From assembly GCA_003133405.1 (NCBI GenBank), contig PKXH01000092.1, positions 1 to 64,000 on the forward strand: 64,000 nt of DNA, written 5' to 3'. Both the position numbers and the translations under genes were made by a program. Numbering within the stretch: position 1 is the stretch's first letter; every line of letters begins with the position of its first letter. The stretch comes from Acidimicrobiaceae bacterium. Lineage in GTDB: Bacteria > Actinomycetota > Acidimicrobiia > Acidimicrobiales > RAAP-2. Positions 40,518 through 50,968 of the stretch are shown here, piece after piece. The notes under the pieces are model-generated. The model was not told the origin of the DNA. It did no database searches and was given only the letters and a program-made list of their open reading frames with translations.

Positions 40518-41624
40518 CTACCTGGTCGCTCGAAATCGCCGAATGGCCACGTCGTAGCGCTCGTCGTAGGCGTCCATCAAATTCGCCATCGACCACCCTT
40601 CGGCGTAGCTTCGCGCCGCCGCGACACCGGCGTCGTTGCGCAACGCCAGCGCCGCCGCGATGGCCTCTTCTAACGACGACGCGCTCGCGGGATGAAAGAG
40701 TGTCGCGTGCCCACCGGCCGCGTCGCGGTACCCCTCGATATCACTGGCTACGACGAGGGCCTCGCTGGCCATGCCTTCGAGGAGCACGAGGCCGAAGCTC
40801 TCGCCGCGCGTCGACGGCGCGATCAGTGCGTCCGCGCGGCGAAGCCACGCGCGCTTGGTCTCGTCGTTGACGGGCCCGACGAACACGATCTGGTCGTCGT
40901 GCGCCGCGAGCGCTTCGAGACGGCGCCGTTGCGAGCCCTGGCCCGCGATGACGAGTTGCCATGACGTTTCACCGCGGGCGTTATGCTCGCGCACGGCTTC
41001 GATCACGGTCGCGACTCCCTTACGCTCCTCGAGCCGGCCCACGAAAAAGAGCACGGGCTGCCCGGCGCGTTCTCGCGGCGTGGCGACGAATCGATCGGTC
41101 TCAAGTCCGTTAAAGAGCACCACACTCTCGAGACCGCAGGCGTGGCGCAACGTGGACGCCGCGCTCTCACTCACCGACACGGCGTCGTCCAGCCCCCGGG
41201 CCAACCGGGTCAGCAACGGCGTGGTGAAGCTCAGCGCCGGACCGGCGCCGCCGCGATGGAACGTACCGAGCGCGGGAAAGTGGTGGCTTCGTAACGTTGA
41301 CCAACCCAGCAGTGGCGCAAAGGGCTCGTGAAAGTGCACGACGTCGGGCCGAAAGGCAGCGACGGCGGACCTGGCTCTCCTGGCCGCCACGGGCGAAAGC
41401 GTCAAGGGGGCCCTGGAGCCGTTGGCCGGCATCGACCAGCGCGGGCCGAAACGAAGGACGGTCGCCGGGGTGTCGTAGTTCGTCTCGTCACGTCCGTCGG
41501 GCGCGACAATGAGTACGTCGCGACCGCGAGCGCCGAGCACGCGACTCATCGCGAGGACCTGTTCTTGAACCCCGCCAAAGACACTCAGCGCGTAGGGCGA
41601 CACGAGAGCGACGCGCTGGACGCT
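40518..41624 (-). CDS. pimA: Phosphatidylinositol mannosyltransferase-like GT4
   Basis: RVALVSPYALSVFGGVQEQVL, GRLEERKGVATVIEA, PSTRGESFGLVLLEGMA; neighbours patA/pgsA; GTGA start. Confidence 0.85.
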   Translation of the reverse strand, partial: SVQRVALVSPYALSVFGGVQEQVLAMSRVLGARGRDVLIVAPDGRDETNYDTPATVLRFGPRWSMPANGSRAPLTLSPVAARRARSAVAAFRPDVVHFHEPFAPLLGWSTLRSHHFPALGTFHRGGAGPALSFTTPLLTRLARGLDDAVSVSESAASTLRHACGLESVVLFNGLETDRFVATPRERAGQPVLFFVGRLEERKGVATVIEAVREHNARGETSWQLVIAGQGSQRRRLEALAAHDDQIVFVGPVNDETKRAWLRRADALIAPSTRGESFGLVLLEGMASEALVVASDIEGYRDAAGGHATLFHPASASSLEEAIAAALALRNDAGVAAARSYAEGWSMANLMDAYDERYDVAIRRFRATR

Positions 41625-42511
41625 CACGATGACGTGAATCGAGGCTGCAGCACGTGCCACTGTTCGGGCGCGCGACGAATGAGACCTTCTAACTCCCTGG
41701 CGATCAGTTGCGTCACTCGGGTCACGTCCTCGCGCAGCCTCGCCGTGCGCGCGACCTCCACGGGGGGGGTCACGACGGCGAAGTGATCGCGGCCCGGTCC
41801 GGCGTAACAGGCCGCGGCGACCAGCGTCGCGCCGGTTCGAAGGGCCAACGTGGCCGGACCGGCCGGCATGGTCACTCGCTCACCGAAGAACTCGACGTCC
41901 ACGCCGTTGCCCTGAAGATCGCGATCGCAGAGCAGTCCCACCACACCACCCTGGCGAAGGGTCGTCAAGAGCAGCGAGCTGGCGTGTTCGTTCAGGGGTT
42001 CAATGCGAATGCCAATGGACTCTCGCTTCTCCTTGAACCAGTCGAAGAGTTCCGGGGGGTCCAACTCTTCCGCCACGGCCGTCATACCCAGGCCCAGGGA
42101 GTTCAAAAATGCGCCGCCCCACTCCCAAGAGCCAACGTGCGGCAAGGCAATGATGACGCCTTGGCCTCGTTCCTTTCCCCGCTGGAGGTGTTCGAGTCCC
42201 TCGGCGATCGTGAAGCGCTCATAGACCGTGGGCTTGGCAAGCGCCGGCAGCTTCGCGCCCTCGGCCCAGTACTGTCCGTAGCTTCGAAAACCGCGCGCGA
42301 CGAAATCGTCGAGCAACGACGAGTCCGGTGGGGAGCCCGGTGGGAAAAGGACGTGGGCGAGGTTACTGGTGAGACCGGCTCTCGCCGCCCGACTTCGCCG
42401 CCCCACCAATCCCGCGAGGGCGCTCGCCACGGCGACGTCCATCCACTCTGGCAAAAACTCCATGACGGCGCCCACGGACTTAAAGAGCGCCACGCGCGCC
42501 GTGCGGGCCAC
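41624..42511 (-). CDS. patA: PIM acyltransferase / LpxL-like lauroyl acyltransferase
   Basis: ALPHVGSWEWGGAFL, family HxxxxE motif; synteny. Confidence 0.83.
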   Translation of the reverse strand: MARTARVALFKSVGAVMEFLPEWMDVAVASALAGLVGRRSRAARAGLTSNLAHVLFPPGSPPDSSLLDDFVARGFRSYGQYWAEGAKLPALAKPTVYERFTIAEGLEHLQRGKERGQGVIIALPHVGSWEWGGAFLNSLGLGMTAVAEELDPPELFDWFKEKRESIGIRIEPLNEHASSLLLTTLRQGGVVGLLCDRDLQGNGVDVEFFGERVTMPAGPATLALRTGATLVAAACYAGPGRDHFAVVTPPVEVARTARLREDVTRVTQLIARELEGLIRRAPEQWHVLQPRFTSS

Positions 42512-43176
42512 TAGTGACGCGAAGCGCGACTAAGACCCCGGCGAAGCCGCCGACTGTGCTGGCGAACACGAAGGGTCGACGTCGGCGACGGCACCGGACG
42601 CGCGGCCACCTGCCAGACGCGCCAAAACCGTCCTCCCGCGGTCATCGCCGTCAGGGCCAGCATGAGCCAGAGCACGGGGATGAAGATGGGGGTCGCGATG
42701 AGTCCAACGCCCAAGAGGATCATCCGCTCGGCGCGCTCCATCAAGCCGCCCTTGGCGTCGAGTCCGAGACTTTCGGCCTTGGAGCGCTGATAGGAGATCA
42801 TGAATGTCGTGGTCAAAATCGCGAAGGGCAACAAGACGAGCTGGCCGTGATGGCGCGACGTCAGGTAGTACGCAACGCCGCCGAGGATGATGGCGTCAGC
42901 GACGCGGTCCGAGACCGAGTCGAAGAAACTGCCGCGCTGGCTCGCTCGATGGGACGCCTTGGCGACCGCCCCGTCGAAGATATCGTGAAAACCCGTCAAC
43001 GTTAAGAGCACGATCGCCCAAAAGTGCATGCCGACCCCGATGGCCCAAGCCGTCGCGCAGGCGAACACCAATCCCGAGGCCGTGAGCACATCGGCCGAAA
43101 AACCTATCCGAACGAGCCCGCGCCCAATCGGCGCGGTCGTCGCGTCTAGCGACTGGCGGAACTTGCCGTCGAACAT
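42511..43176 (-). CDS. pgsA: CDP-alcohol phosphatidyltransferase (phosphatidylinositol phosphate synthase-like)
   Basis: HDIFDGAVAKASHRASQRGSFFDSVSD matches D-x2-DG-x2-A-(R/K)-x8-G-x3-D-x3-D. Confidence 0.83.
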   Translation of the reverse strand: MFDGKFRQSLDATTAPIGRGLVRIGFSADVLTASGLVFACATAWAIGVGMHFWAIVLLTLTGFHDIFDGAVAKASHRASQRGSFFDSVSDRVADAIILGGVAYYLTSRHHGQLVLLPFAILTTTFMISYQRSKAESLGLDAKGGLMERAERMILLGVGLIATPIFIPVLWLMLALTAMTAGGRFWRVWQVAARPVPSPTSTLRVRQHSRRLRRGLSRASRH

Positions 43177-43189
43177 CGACCCTCTGGAC

Positions 43190-43732
43190 TCATGACGCCG
43201 AGTCTACCGGTCGCACCCGCGTCGACGAGGCCGATAGATGGGCGTGCACCTTCTGCCACGTGACGTGAAGTGACTCGGGTAAAACGCGCGTTTCCCCTAT
43301 CGTCGTCATGAAGTTGGTGTCGCCGTTCCAACGCGGCAGCGCGTGTGCGTGCAGGTGCTTGGGAATGCCCGCGCCCGCAGCGCTACCAAGATTGACCCCA
43401 AGATTCATGCCTTCGGGTTCGTAGGCCCTGTTAAGCGCGACGGCCGCCTCGCGCCACGTGAGAGAGAAATCGGCGTACTCCTCGTCCTCGAGCTCTTCGA
43501 GCGAGCCCACGTGACGTCGCGGGACAACCAGAAGGTGGCCCGACCCGTAGGGAAAGGCGTTCAAGACCACATAGGAAAATTGACTCTTGCACAGCACGCC
43601 CGTCGACTCATCGACCGGCTCGGCGCCCAGGACACAAAAGACGCACGAGGCCCCCTCGCGCGCGTCCTCCCCAGCGCTGACGCTCGTGACGTAGCCCTCA
43701 CGCCACGCGGCCGAGAAGCGCTCTAGGCCCAC
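43190..43732 (-). CDS. HIT family hydrolase/phosphorylase
   Basis: NAFPYGSGHLLVVPRRH, KHLHAHALPRWNGDTNFM. Confidence 0.9.
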   Translation of the reverse strand: MGLERFSAAWREGYVTSVSAGEDAREGASCVFCVLGAEPVDESTGVLCKSQFSYVVLNAFPYGSGHLLVVPRRHVGSLEELEDEEYADFSLTWREAAVALNRAYEPEGMNLGVNLGSAAGAGIPKHLHAHALPRWNGDTNFMTTIGETRVLPESLHVTWQKVHAHLSASSTRVRPVDSAS

Positions 43733-45714
43733 GCGGGTGCCTCGGGTGAGGCGTGGGCGCGAATCTCCTCGAGCAGTCGAAGAGAAAACACACTCACGCT
43801 CACGCCTCTTTCGGGGTCGTTCGATCCGCGGGCGTTAATTCCCAGCGTCCCGTTTTCGATATCCTCGTCGCCCACGACCACGACGTAGGGGATCTTTTCG
43901 AGCTTGGCCTTTCGAATTCGGGCGCCCAGCGGCTCATTCGCCACTTCTACGCCCACGCGAACCCCCTCGAGACGAAGCAGCGCCGCCACCTGGGCGGCGT
44001 AGTCGTCGTGATCGTCACGAACGCCTAACACTCGAACCTGTTCGGGACTAAGCCACGTCGGCAGGTTCCCGGCGTAGTGCTCGATGAGAATCGCCATGAA
44101 CCGTTCCACCGAGCCAAAGAGCGCGCGGTGAATCATGATCGGCAGCTGGCGGGAGTTATCGGGTGCCACGTACGTGGCGTCGAAGTTCTTAGGTTGCTGG
44201 AAGTCCAATTGAATGGTGGACATCTGGTGCGTGCGACCGATGGCGTCGCGCGCTTGCACCGAAATCTTGGGTCCGTAGAACGCGCCACCCCCGATGTCGA
44301 GCACAAGTTCGAGTCCCGCGGCCTCGGCCACGGAGGCCAGTATGGCTTCAGCTTCGTCCCACTCTTCATCGGTGCCCGACGCCTTCAACGCCGGCCTGGT
44401 TGAGAGCTCGAGGTAGAAGTCCGTCAGGCCAAAGTCGCGCAGCAGGTCGAGCACGAACGCGAGGAGACTGGCCAACTCTCCGGTCATCTGCTCGCGGGTG
44501 CAAAAGATGTGAGCGTCGTCCATCGTCATGCCCCTCACGCGGGTCAGCCCTTGGATCACGCCCGACTTCTCGTAGCGGTAGACCGAGCCAAACTCGAACA
44601 TCCGCAAGGGCAGCTCACGGTAACTGCGTTGACGCGCCTTGAAGATCAAGAGATGAAACGGACAGTTCATGGGCTTTAAGTAGTAGTGCTGGCCTTCGTC
44701 AAGCACCATCGGAGGGTACATATTTTCGGCGAACCACGCGAGGTGCCCCGAGGTCTCGAAGAGTTCGGCCTTGGAGATGTGCGGGGAGTACACGAACTCA
44801 TACCCCGACACCTCATGACGTTGACGGGAGTACTCCTCAAGCACCCGTCGAATGATGCCGCCCTTGGGATGAAAGACCGCGAGTCCCGACCCGATCTCGC
44901 TCGGGAACGAAAAAAGGTCGAGCTCGTGGCCGAGGCGGCGATGATCGCGCTTCTCCGCCTCCTCTAAGAACAGCAAGTGCGCGGCCAACGCCTCTTTGGA
45001 CTCCCACGCGGTGCCATAGATCCGTTGGAGCTGCGGCCGAGTCTCGTCACCGCGCCAGTACGCCCCAGCGACCCTCGTCAACCGAAAGTGGCCGAGATGT
45101 GACGTACTGGGCACGTGAGGCCCCCGACAGAGATCGACAAATGCGCTGGAGTTCGCGTACGTCGAAATGGTGTCGCCGCCGGGCGTCTCGACGAGGTCTT
45201 CCCCGATCGCCCCACGCGCCACCGCCTCGATGATCTCAATCTTGAATGGCTGATCCTTAAAGAGAGCCAAGCCCTCATCGATGGAGCACTCGCTTCGAGT
45301 GAAGGGCTGGTCCTCGGCGATGATGGCCCGCATCTCGGCCTCAACGCGAACGAGATCATCGTCGCTGAAGTGCTGAGCGCCCGGTAGCTCGAAGTCGTAG
45401 TAGAAACCGTCTCGAATCGCCGGACCAATCGCGTAGTGCGCGCCGGGCCACAGGCGGGTGACCGCTTGAGCTAGGACGTGGGCCGAGGAGTGACGCAACA
45501 CTTCGCGACCGTCGTCACTCGCCGGTGTCACGATCGCCACGCGGTCACCGCCGCGCAGCGGCGTCGAAAGGTCGTTCAACTGATCGTTCACTCGCGCCGC
45601 GAGGGCGTCTTTGGCGAGTCGGGGCCCGATGGCCTTGGCGAGGTCGAGGGCGGAGGAGCCCTCCGGCAGGGTTCGAACGCTTGCGTCGGGTAGCTCAACT
45701 TTGAAATCGGACAT
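43723..45714 (-). CDS. thrS: Threonyl-tRNA synthetase
   Basis: TGS domain, HSSAHVLAQA, MNCPFHLLIF, RVRGMTMDDAHIFC. Confidence 0.94.
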   Translation of the reverse strand: MSDFKVELPDASVRTLPEGSSALDLAKAIGPRLAKDALAARVNDQLNDLSTPLRGGDRVAIVTPASDDGREVLRHSSAHVLAQAVTRLWPGAHYAIGPAIRDGFYYDFELPGAQHFSDDDLVRVEAEMRAIIAEDQPFTRSECSIDEGLALFKDQPFKIEIIEAVARGAIGEDLVETPGGDTISTYANSSAFVDLCRGPHVPSTSHLGHFRLTRVAGAYWRGDETRPQLQRIYGTAWESKEALAAHLLFLEEAEKRDHRRLGHELDLFSFPSEIGSGLAVFHPKGGIIRRVLEEYSRQRHEVSGYEFVYSPHISKAELFETSGHLAWFAENMYPPMVLDEGQHYYLKPMNCPFHLLIFKARQRSYRELPLRMFEFGSVYRYEKSGVIQGLTRVRGMTMDDAHIFCTREQMTGELASLLAFVLDLLRDFGLTDFYLELSTRPALKASGTDEEWDEAEAILASVAEAAGLELVLDIGGGAFYGPKISVQARDAIGRTHQMSTIQLDFQQPKNFDATYVAPDNSRQLPIMIHRALFGSVERFMAILIEHYAGNLPTWLSPEQVRVLGVRDDHDDYAAQVAALLRLEGVRVGVEVANEPLGARIRKAKLEKIPYVVVVGDEDIENGTLGINARGSNDPERGVSVSVFSLRLLEEIRAHASPEAPAWA

Positions 45715-45730
45715 CGCGGCCTTTCGTCGC

Positions 45731-46852
45731 CTACAGCGTAATGCCGAGTAACGACGCCGCCGAGGCGACATTCGATCCGGCGTGCGCCGCGGCGTCGATC
45801 GCGCGGAGCGCCTCGGGCGTGTTGAGATCATCGTCGAGCGCGTCGCGAACGTCGTCGAGCACCGACGAAACGCGCCCGGTCGTCAACGTCGTGCGCCACG
45901 TCGCGAGTCGCGACTGCGCATGCGACAACAACTCGTCACGCCACTCCCAGTCGTCGCGGTAGTACTGATCGAGTAGCGACAGGCGTACCGCCGCCGGCTC
46001 CGAACGTTGCACCAGCTCGTGCACAAAAACGAGATTGCCCAGTGACTTGCTCATTTTGACGCCGTTCAGCGCCACCAGACCGGTGTGCATCCAGTGCTTG
46101 ACGAAGGGCGCGCCGGTCACCGATTCGACCTGGGCCGCTTCGCATTCGTGATGGGGAAACGCGAGGTCCCGTCCGCCGCCGTGCACGTCGATCGTTTCGC
46201 CGAGTTCGCGTAGAGCCAACGCGGAGCACTCGATGTGCCAGCCGGGCCGGCCCGCTCCCCAACGAGACTCCCACGCCGGCTCGTCTTCCAGTGAAGGTTG
46301 CCAGAGTACGAAATCGAGCGGGTCCCGTTTGTTCGGATCGTCCGGTCGTCCTCCGTTCGCGGCCGCCAATTCCATCATCGCCTCTCGTGGCTGGTGGCTG
46401 ACCTGGCCAAAGCGGGGGAACTTCGACACTTCAAAGTAGACGCTCCCCTCGACTTCGTACGCGAATCCGAGTTCGAAGGTCTGACCGATCAAGGTGAGTA
46501 TCTCGGGGATGGCGCTCGTGGCGCGAGGCTCGGAGTAGACCGCCAAAAGATTGATGAGTTTCATGTCGCGCTCGAAGGTGACCATCTCTTGCGCGGCGAG
46601 GTCGAGGTAGTTGACCCCGAGCTCGCGGGCCTTGCGCAAGATGTCGTCGTCGACGTCGGTGACGTTGCGCACACAGCGTGGCTCGTGGCCCGCGTCGAGC
46701 AGACGGCGCGTCAAGACGTCGAAGGTGAGATAGACAAAGGCGTGGCCGAGGTGCGCCGCCTCGTAGGGCGTGATACCACAGCTGTAGAGCGTTACGACCG
46801 GACCAATCTCGAGGGGAAACACGCCCCGGCGCGCACTGTCGTAGAGCTGCAT
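45731..46852 (-). CDS. mshC: L-cysteine:GlcN-Ins ligase (mycothiol biosynthesis)
   Basis: SCGITPYEAAHLGHAFVYLTFDVL (MshC-type signature, not CysS), NVTDVDDDIL, KMSKSLGN. Confidence 0.87.
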   Translation of the reverse strand: MQLYDSARRGVFPLEIGPVVTLYSCGITPYEAAHLGHAFVYLTFDVLTRRLLDAGHEPRCVRNVTDVDDDILRKARELGVNYLDLAAQEMVTFERDMKLINLLAVYSEPRATSAIPEILTLIGQTFELGFAYEVEGSVYFEVSKFPRFGQVSHQPREAMMELAAANGGRPDDPNKRDPLDFVLWQPSLEDEPAWESRWGAGRPGWHIECSALALRELGETIDVHGGGRDLAFPHHECEAAQVESVTGAPFVKHWMHTGLVALNGVKMSKSLGNLVFVHELVQRSEPAAVRLSLLDQYYRDDWEWRDELLSHAQSRLATWRTTLTTGRVSSVLDDVRDALDDDLNTPEALRAIDAAAHAGSNVASAASLLGITL

Positions 46853-47514
46853 CAGTGCTTGAGTCCGGCGAGCTTTACGTAGCTGTACGACTTTTGGCGG
46901 ATGTTGATGGAAATGCACACCGCCGTGAACGCCTCCACAGCGCTGGCGAGTGACATCGATCCCGCCATCACCGCGTGCAGGCCCGGCATCGAGTCCACCA
47001 TCGCCGCGACCTCTTCGCACGCTTGGTCATTGTCGGAACAGAGGATCACGTCGGCGTCGAGTTGGCTGTCGAGGTCTTGCATCTGTTTCGCCGGTAGATG
47101 GTGAAAGGCCGCCACGATTGTGCTCTCGGGCAAGGCGAACGCCAACTGAGCGGCCATCGAACCACGTGAGGGATAGAGCGGAAGCACCTCTGTACCTTCT
47201 CGAACGAGCGCGTTGACCATCGAAATCACGATCTTGTTGGCGAGCGAGCTTCGGTGCGCGCTCACCGTGGCGACGGCGGCGTCCCAGGGCGTCGAGACGA
47301 TGACCAGTTCACAGTCCGCGGCGACCTCGTTGGAAGCGCCACGCACCACGCCGGTCCCCCGTGGCAAGAGTGTGGTCGCCGTCACCTCGGCACGCGCCGC
47401 GTCGCGAGAGCCGAGCATTACGTCAAAGCCCGCGCTCGCGAGCCGAATCGCCACACCGCGACCGGCTGGACCGGTGCCACCCAATATGCCCACTGTCGTC
47501 ATCGTCGTCCTCAT
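46852..47514 (-). CDS. npdG: F420-dependent NADP reductase
   Basis: VGILGGTGPAGRGVAIRLASAG, AAFHHLPAKQMQDLD. Confidence 0.87.
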   Translation of the reverse strand: MRTTMTTVGILGGTGPAGRGVAIRLASAGFDVMLGSRDAARAEVTATTLLPRGTGVVRGASNEVAADCELVIVSTPWDAAVATVSAHRSSLANKIVISMVNALVREGTEVLPLYPSRGSMAAQLAFALPESTIVAAFHHLPAKQMQDLDSQLDADVILCSDNDQACEEVAAMVDSMPGLHAVMAGSMSLASAVEAFTAVCISINIRQKSYSYVKLAGLKH

Positions 47515-47545
47515 TGCTTAGAAAGCCTAGAAGTACGCTAACAAC

Positions 47546-48325
47546 ATGGCACTCCTGAGCGATCACCGCATCCTGGTCACCGGCGTTTTGACCGACGACT
47601 CCCTCGCTTTTGGCATCGCCCGACGAGCGCTGGAAGAGGGGGCCACGATCGCACTCTCGGGCGCCGGGCGCGGCACCTCCATTACCCGGCGCACCGCGAA
47701 AAAGTTAGGCGACGTCGGCGACGTCATCGAACTCGACGTCACCAGTCCCGAGCAGATCGCCGCGGCCGTTAAGGAGATCGGGTCCCGATTCGGTCGCCTC
47801 GACGGACTCGTGCACGCCATTGGCTACGCGCCGCCGAGCTGTCTCGGCAGCGGGATGTTCGTCGCACCCTACGAGGACGTGGCCACCGCGATGCACGTGT
47901 CGACCTACTCTCTGGCGGCCCTCGTGGGCGCGTTCCGTCCGCTCCTGCAAAAGAGCGAGGCCCTGGGCGGGGCGTCGGTCGTTGCGTTGGACTTTGACGG
48001 GTCCCGGGCCTATCCGATGTACGACTGGATGGGCGTGATGAAGGCGGCGCTCGAATCGCTGGGGCGATACCTGGCGCGCGAAGTGGGTAAGGACAAGATA
48101 CGCGTCAACATGCTCGCGGCGGGACCCATCCGCACCACCGCCGCCAAATCGATCCCGGGCTTTTCGCTCTTCGAGGACACGTGGGGCGAGCGAGCACCCT
48201 TGGGCTGGGACGTGCACGACGCCAGCGCCGTCGCCGACACCGCCATCGCGCTGCTCTCTCCCTTACTGCGCGCCACAACCGCCTCGGTGATTCACGTCGA
48301 CGGCGGCGCCTACGCGATGGGCTAG
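47546..48325 (+). CDS. fabI: Enoyl-ACP reductase (NADH)
   Basis: DDSLAFGIARR, VHAIGYAP, YDWMGVMKAALES, VNMLAAGPIRTTAA. Confidence 0.92.
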   Translation: MALLSDHRILVTGVLTDDSLAFGIARRALEEGATIALSGAGRGTSITRRTAKKLGDVGDVIELDVTSPEQIAAAVKEIGSRFGRLDGLVHAIGYAPPSCLGSGMFVAPYEDVATAMHVSTYSLAALVGAFRPLLQKSEALGGASVVALDFDGSRAYPMYDWMGVMKAALESLGRYLAREVGKDKIRVNMLAAGPIRTTAAKSIPGFSLFEDTWGERAPLGWDVHDASAVADTAIALLSPLLRATTASVIHVDGGAYAMG

Positions 48326-50196
48326 TCCTCTTGGCCGGCGAACTGCGTCTCGTAGAGGTCGCGATAGAGCCCTTGGCGAGCGTGTAACTGCGCGTGCGTG
48401 CCACTCGCCACAACGCGCCCTTCGTCGATCACGAGGATCTGATCGGCGTTGCGAATCGTCGAGAGTCGGTGCGCGATGACCAGCGACGTGCGTTGGCTCA
48501 TGGTCTCATCGAGCGCTCGTTGCACCGCGGCCTCGCTCTCGGCATCGAGGTGCGCCGTGGCTTCGTCCAGCACCACGAGGTGGGGCGACTTCAGCAGTAA
48601 TCGCGCCAACGCGACGCGTTGCTTCTCGCCACCCGAGAGTCGATAGCCCCGCTCACCCACCACAGTGCTAAGGCCCATGGGCAGCGTCGCCACGAGGTCG
48701 GCTATCTGTGCCGCGGCCAGCGCCCGCGCTATCTCTTCGTCGGTGGCGTCCGGCTTGGCAAAGAGCAGGTTGGCGCGAAGCGAGTCGTGAAAGAGATGGG
48801 CGTCCTGGGTGACCACGCCCACGGTCGCGTTGAGCGACGCCGTGGTCGCCTCGCGCACGTCCACGCCATTAATCGACACCGATCCGCCGTTTACGTCATA
48901 GAGCCGTGAGACCAGCATGGAAATTGTCGTCTTGCCGGCGCCACTCGGGCCGACCAGGGCCGTCATCGTGCCCGGCTCGACCACGAAGCTCACGTCGTAG
49001 AGCACCGAGGTGCGCGGAGTGTCCTCGAGGCGCGCTACGGCCTCGAGCGAGGCCAGCGAGACCTCTTCCGCACCCGGGTAGGAAAAATCAACGTGAGAGA
49101 ACGTCAGCTTCGCCGGGCCCGGCGGAATTGGACGAGCGTTCGGGCTTTCCTTGATCATCGGTTCGAGGTCGAGAACCTCAAAGAGCCGCTCGAAGCTCAC
49201 CATGGCCGACATGTAGTCGATATTTAAATTGGAGAGCTGCGTAAGGGGTCCGTACAGTCGCCCGAGGTACGCGGTGAGCGCGACGACCGTACCAACGAGC
49301 AACACGCCGTGCACGGCCTCTACTCCACCAAAACCGTAGGCGAAGGCCGTGGCCAACGACGCGGTCAGCGACAGCGAGATGAAAAAATAGCGCTGGTACA
49401 TGGCCTGATGAATGCCAATGTCACGCACCTGCGCGGCTCGGTGCTCAAACCCCTCGCGCTCTTCCTGGGGACGACCAAAGAGCTTGACTAGCATCGCGCC
49501 GGCCACGTTGAAACGCTCCGACATGACCATATTCATCTCCGCGTTCAACTCCATGCCGCGCTGAAAGAGCGTGCCCAAGCGCCGTCCGACCCGGCGAGCC
49601 GGTAGGAGGAAGACCGGGACGAGGATCAGCGCCACGAGGGTGATCGGCCAGCTCAGGAGAAACATGACCACGAGAATGATGACCACGAGAATCACGTTGC
49701 CCACGACGTTGGAAAAGAGGTCAGTGAAGGCCTGTTGCGCGCCGATGACGTCATTATTGAGACGACTGATCAACGCGCCGGTTTGCGTTCTCGAGAAGAA
49801 CGCAATGGGCATCTCTTGAATGTGACGAAAGACTTCAGCACGCAGATCGTAAATCAGACCTTCGCCAATGATCGCCGAGATCCGTCGCTCAATCAACTGG
49901 AGCCCCGCATCAAAAATGGCGAGAATCGCCGTGAGTACCGCGAGCCCGACGACCAGGTCAGCACGATGGTTTTTTATCCCCACGTCGATGATCTCGCGCA
50001 ACAAGAGCGGCGAAACGGAAGAGATGATGGCATCGACGATGACGACGGTCAAGAAAAATATCAACGCAGGGCGATAGTGTGCCGCGAACTTCAAGATTCG
50101 AGGCAGCGTGCCCTTTTTGAGCCGGTGCTCAAGAATCTTGCGGTCGCGCTGCATCGAACGCATTCCCATTCGCCCGCTGGCGCCGTGCATACTCAT
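48322..50196 (-). CDS. ABC transporter, fused permease/ATPase
   Basis: Six-TM ABC exporter fold; GPSGAGKTT, LSGGEKQRVALARL, VLDEATAHLD. Confidence 0.93.
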   Translation of the reverse strand: MSMHGASGRMGMRSMQRDRKILEHRLKKGTLPRILKFAAHYRPALIFFLTVVIVDAIISSVSPLLLREIIDVGIKNHRADLVVGLAVLTAILAIFDAGLQLIERRISAIIGEGLIYDLRAEVFRHIQEMPIAFFSRTQTGALISRLNNDVIGAQQAFTDLFSNVVGNVILVVIILVVMFLLSWPITLVALILVPVFLLPARRVGRRLGTLFQRGMELNAEMNMVMSERFNVAGAMLVKLFGRPQEEREGFEHRAAQVRDIGIHQAMYQRYFFISLSLTASLATAFAYGFGGVEAVHGVLLVGTVVALTAYLGRLYGPLTQLSNLNIDYMSAMVSFERLFEVLDLEPMIKESPNARPIPPGPAKLTFSHVDFSYPGAEEVSLASLEAVARLEDTPRTSVLYDVSFVVEPGTMTALVGPSGAGKTTISMLVSRLYDVNGGSVSINGVDVREATTASLNATVGVVTQDAHLFHDSLRANLLFAKPDATDEEIARALAAAQIADLVATLPMGLSTVVGERGYRLSGGEKQRVALARLLLKSPHLVVLDEATAHLDAESEAAVQRALDETMSQRTSLVIAHRLSTIRNADQILVIDEGRVVASGTHAQLHARQGLYRDLYETQFAGQED

Positions 50197-50314
50197 GTCA
50201 ACTCTCCCGTCTAGGCAGTGTAGGAAGGCCCACGCCCACGGCGCGCGGAACGATGATGAGATCGCGAGTGCGGCTCCGGCGTCGTCTCACCGAAAACGTG
50301 GCCGTGATTCGACG

Positions 50315-50968
50315 TTACGAGGTGGCGGCACCAATCAGAATGATGACACCCAGGGTCATCATCACGCACCCACCAATGGTTCGCAACACCACCAGGCGCG
50401 CCGGAGATCCCGAGAGCCACTCCCTCGCGGTGCCGGCGATGACTCCCCAGGTCGCGTCGCTACAAAAGGCCATGACGCTAAAGAGCGCACCGAAGAGCAG
50501 CAGCTGCAACGTGACGTTCCCCTTCGAGCGATTGACAAAGTGAGGAAAGACCGCCGCGAAAAAGACCAGCGACTTGGGATTCAGTATTCCGACGGTGAAT
50601 CCTTGGCGAATTACGTGGGCGTTCTTCGGTCGCTGATTCTCACGCTGGACCATGGCTCGAGCGTGCTCGTGACGATGGCGCAGCGCGTCGTATCCGAGCC
50701 ACAACAGATACGAGCCACCGATGAGTTGCAAAACCACGGCAAAGGTCTTGGAATGCGCCAGCAGAGGACCCAAGCCCACGGCCACAATCACCGAAAGGAC
50801 CAAGGTGCCAATACTGTTGCCGAGCACAGTCAGAACCGCGACGTTTCGGCCCCACGCGACGCCGCGCGCCAGGGTGAAAAGCACGCTCGGCCCGGGCACG
50901 ATAATGATCGCCATCGACGCCACCACGAACGTCGCGAACTGCCCGCCGCTGATCACGACGAAAACCAC
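50315..50968 (-). CDS. LysE family translocator
   Basis: PGPSVLFTLARGVAWGRN, GGSYLLWLGYDALR, NPKSLVFFAAVFPHF. Confidence 0.87.
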   Translation of the reverse strand: MVFVVISGGQFATFVVASMAIIIVPGPSVLFTLARGVAWGRNVAVLTVLGNSIGTLVLSVIVAVGLGPLLAHSKTFAVVLQLIGGSYLLWLGYDALRHRHEHARAMVQRENQRPKNAHVIRQGFTVGILNPKSLVFFAAVFPHFVNRSKGNVTLQLLLFGALFSVMAFCSDATWGVIAGTAREWLSGSPARLVVLRTIGGCVMMTLGVIILIGAATS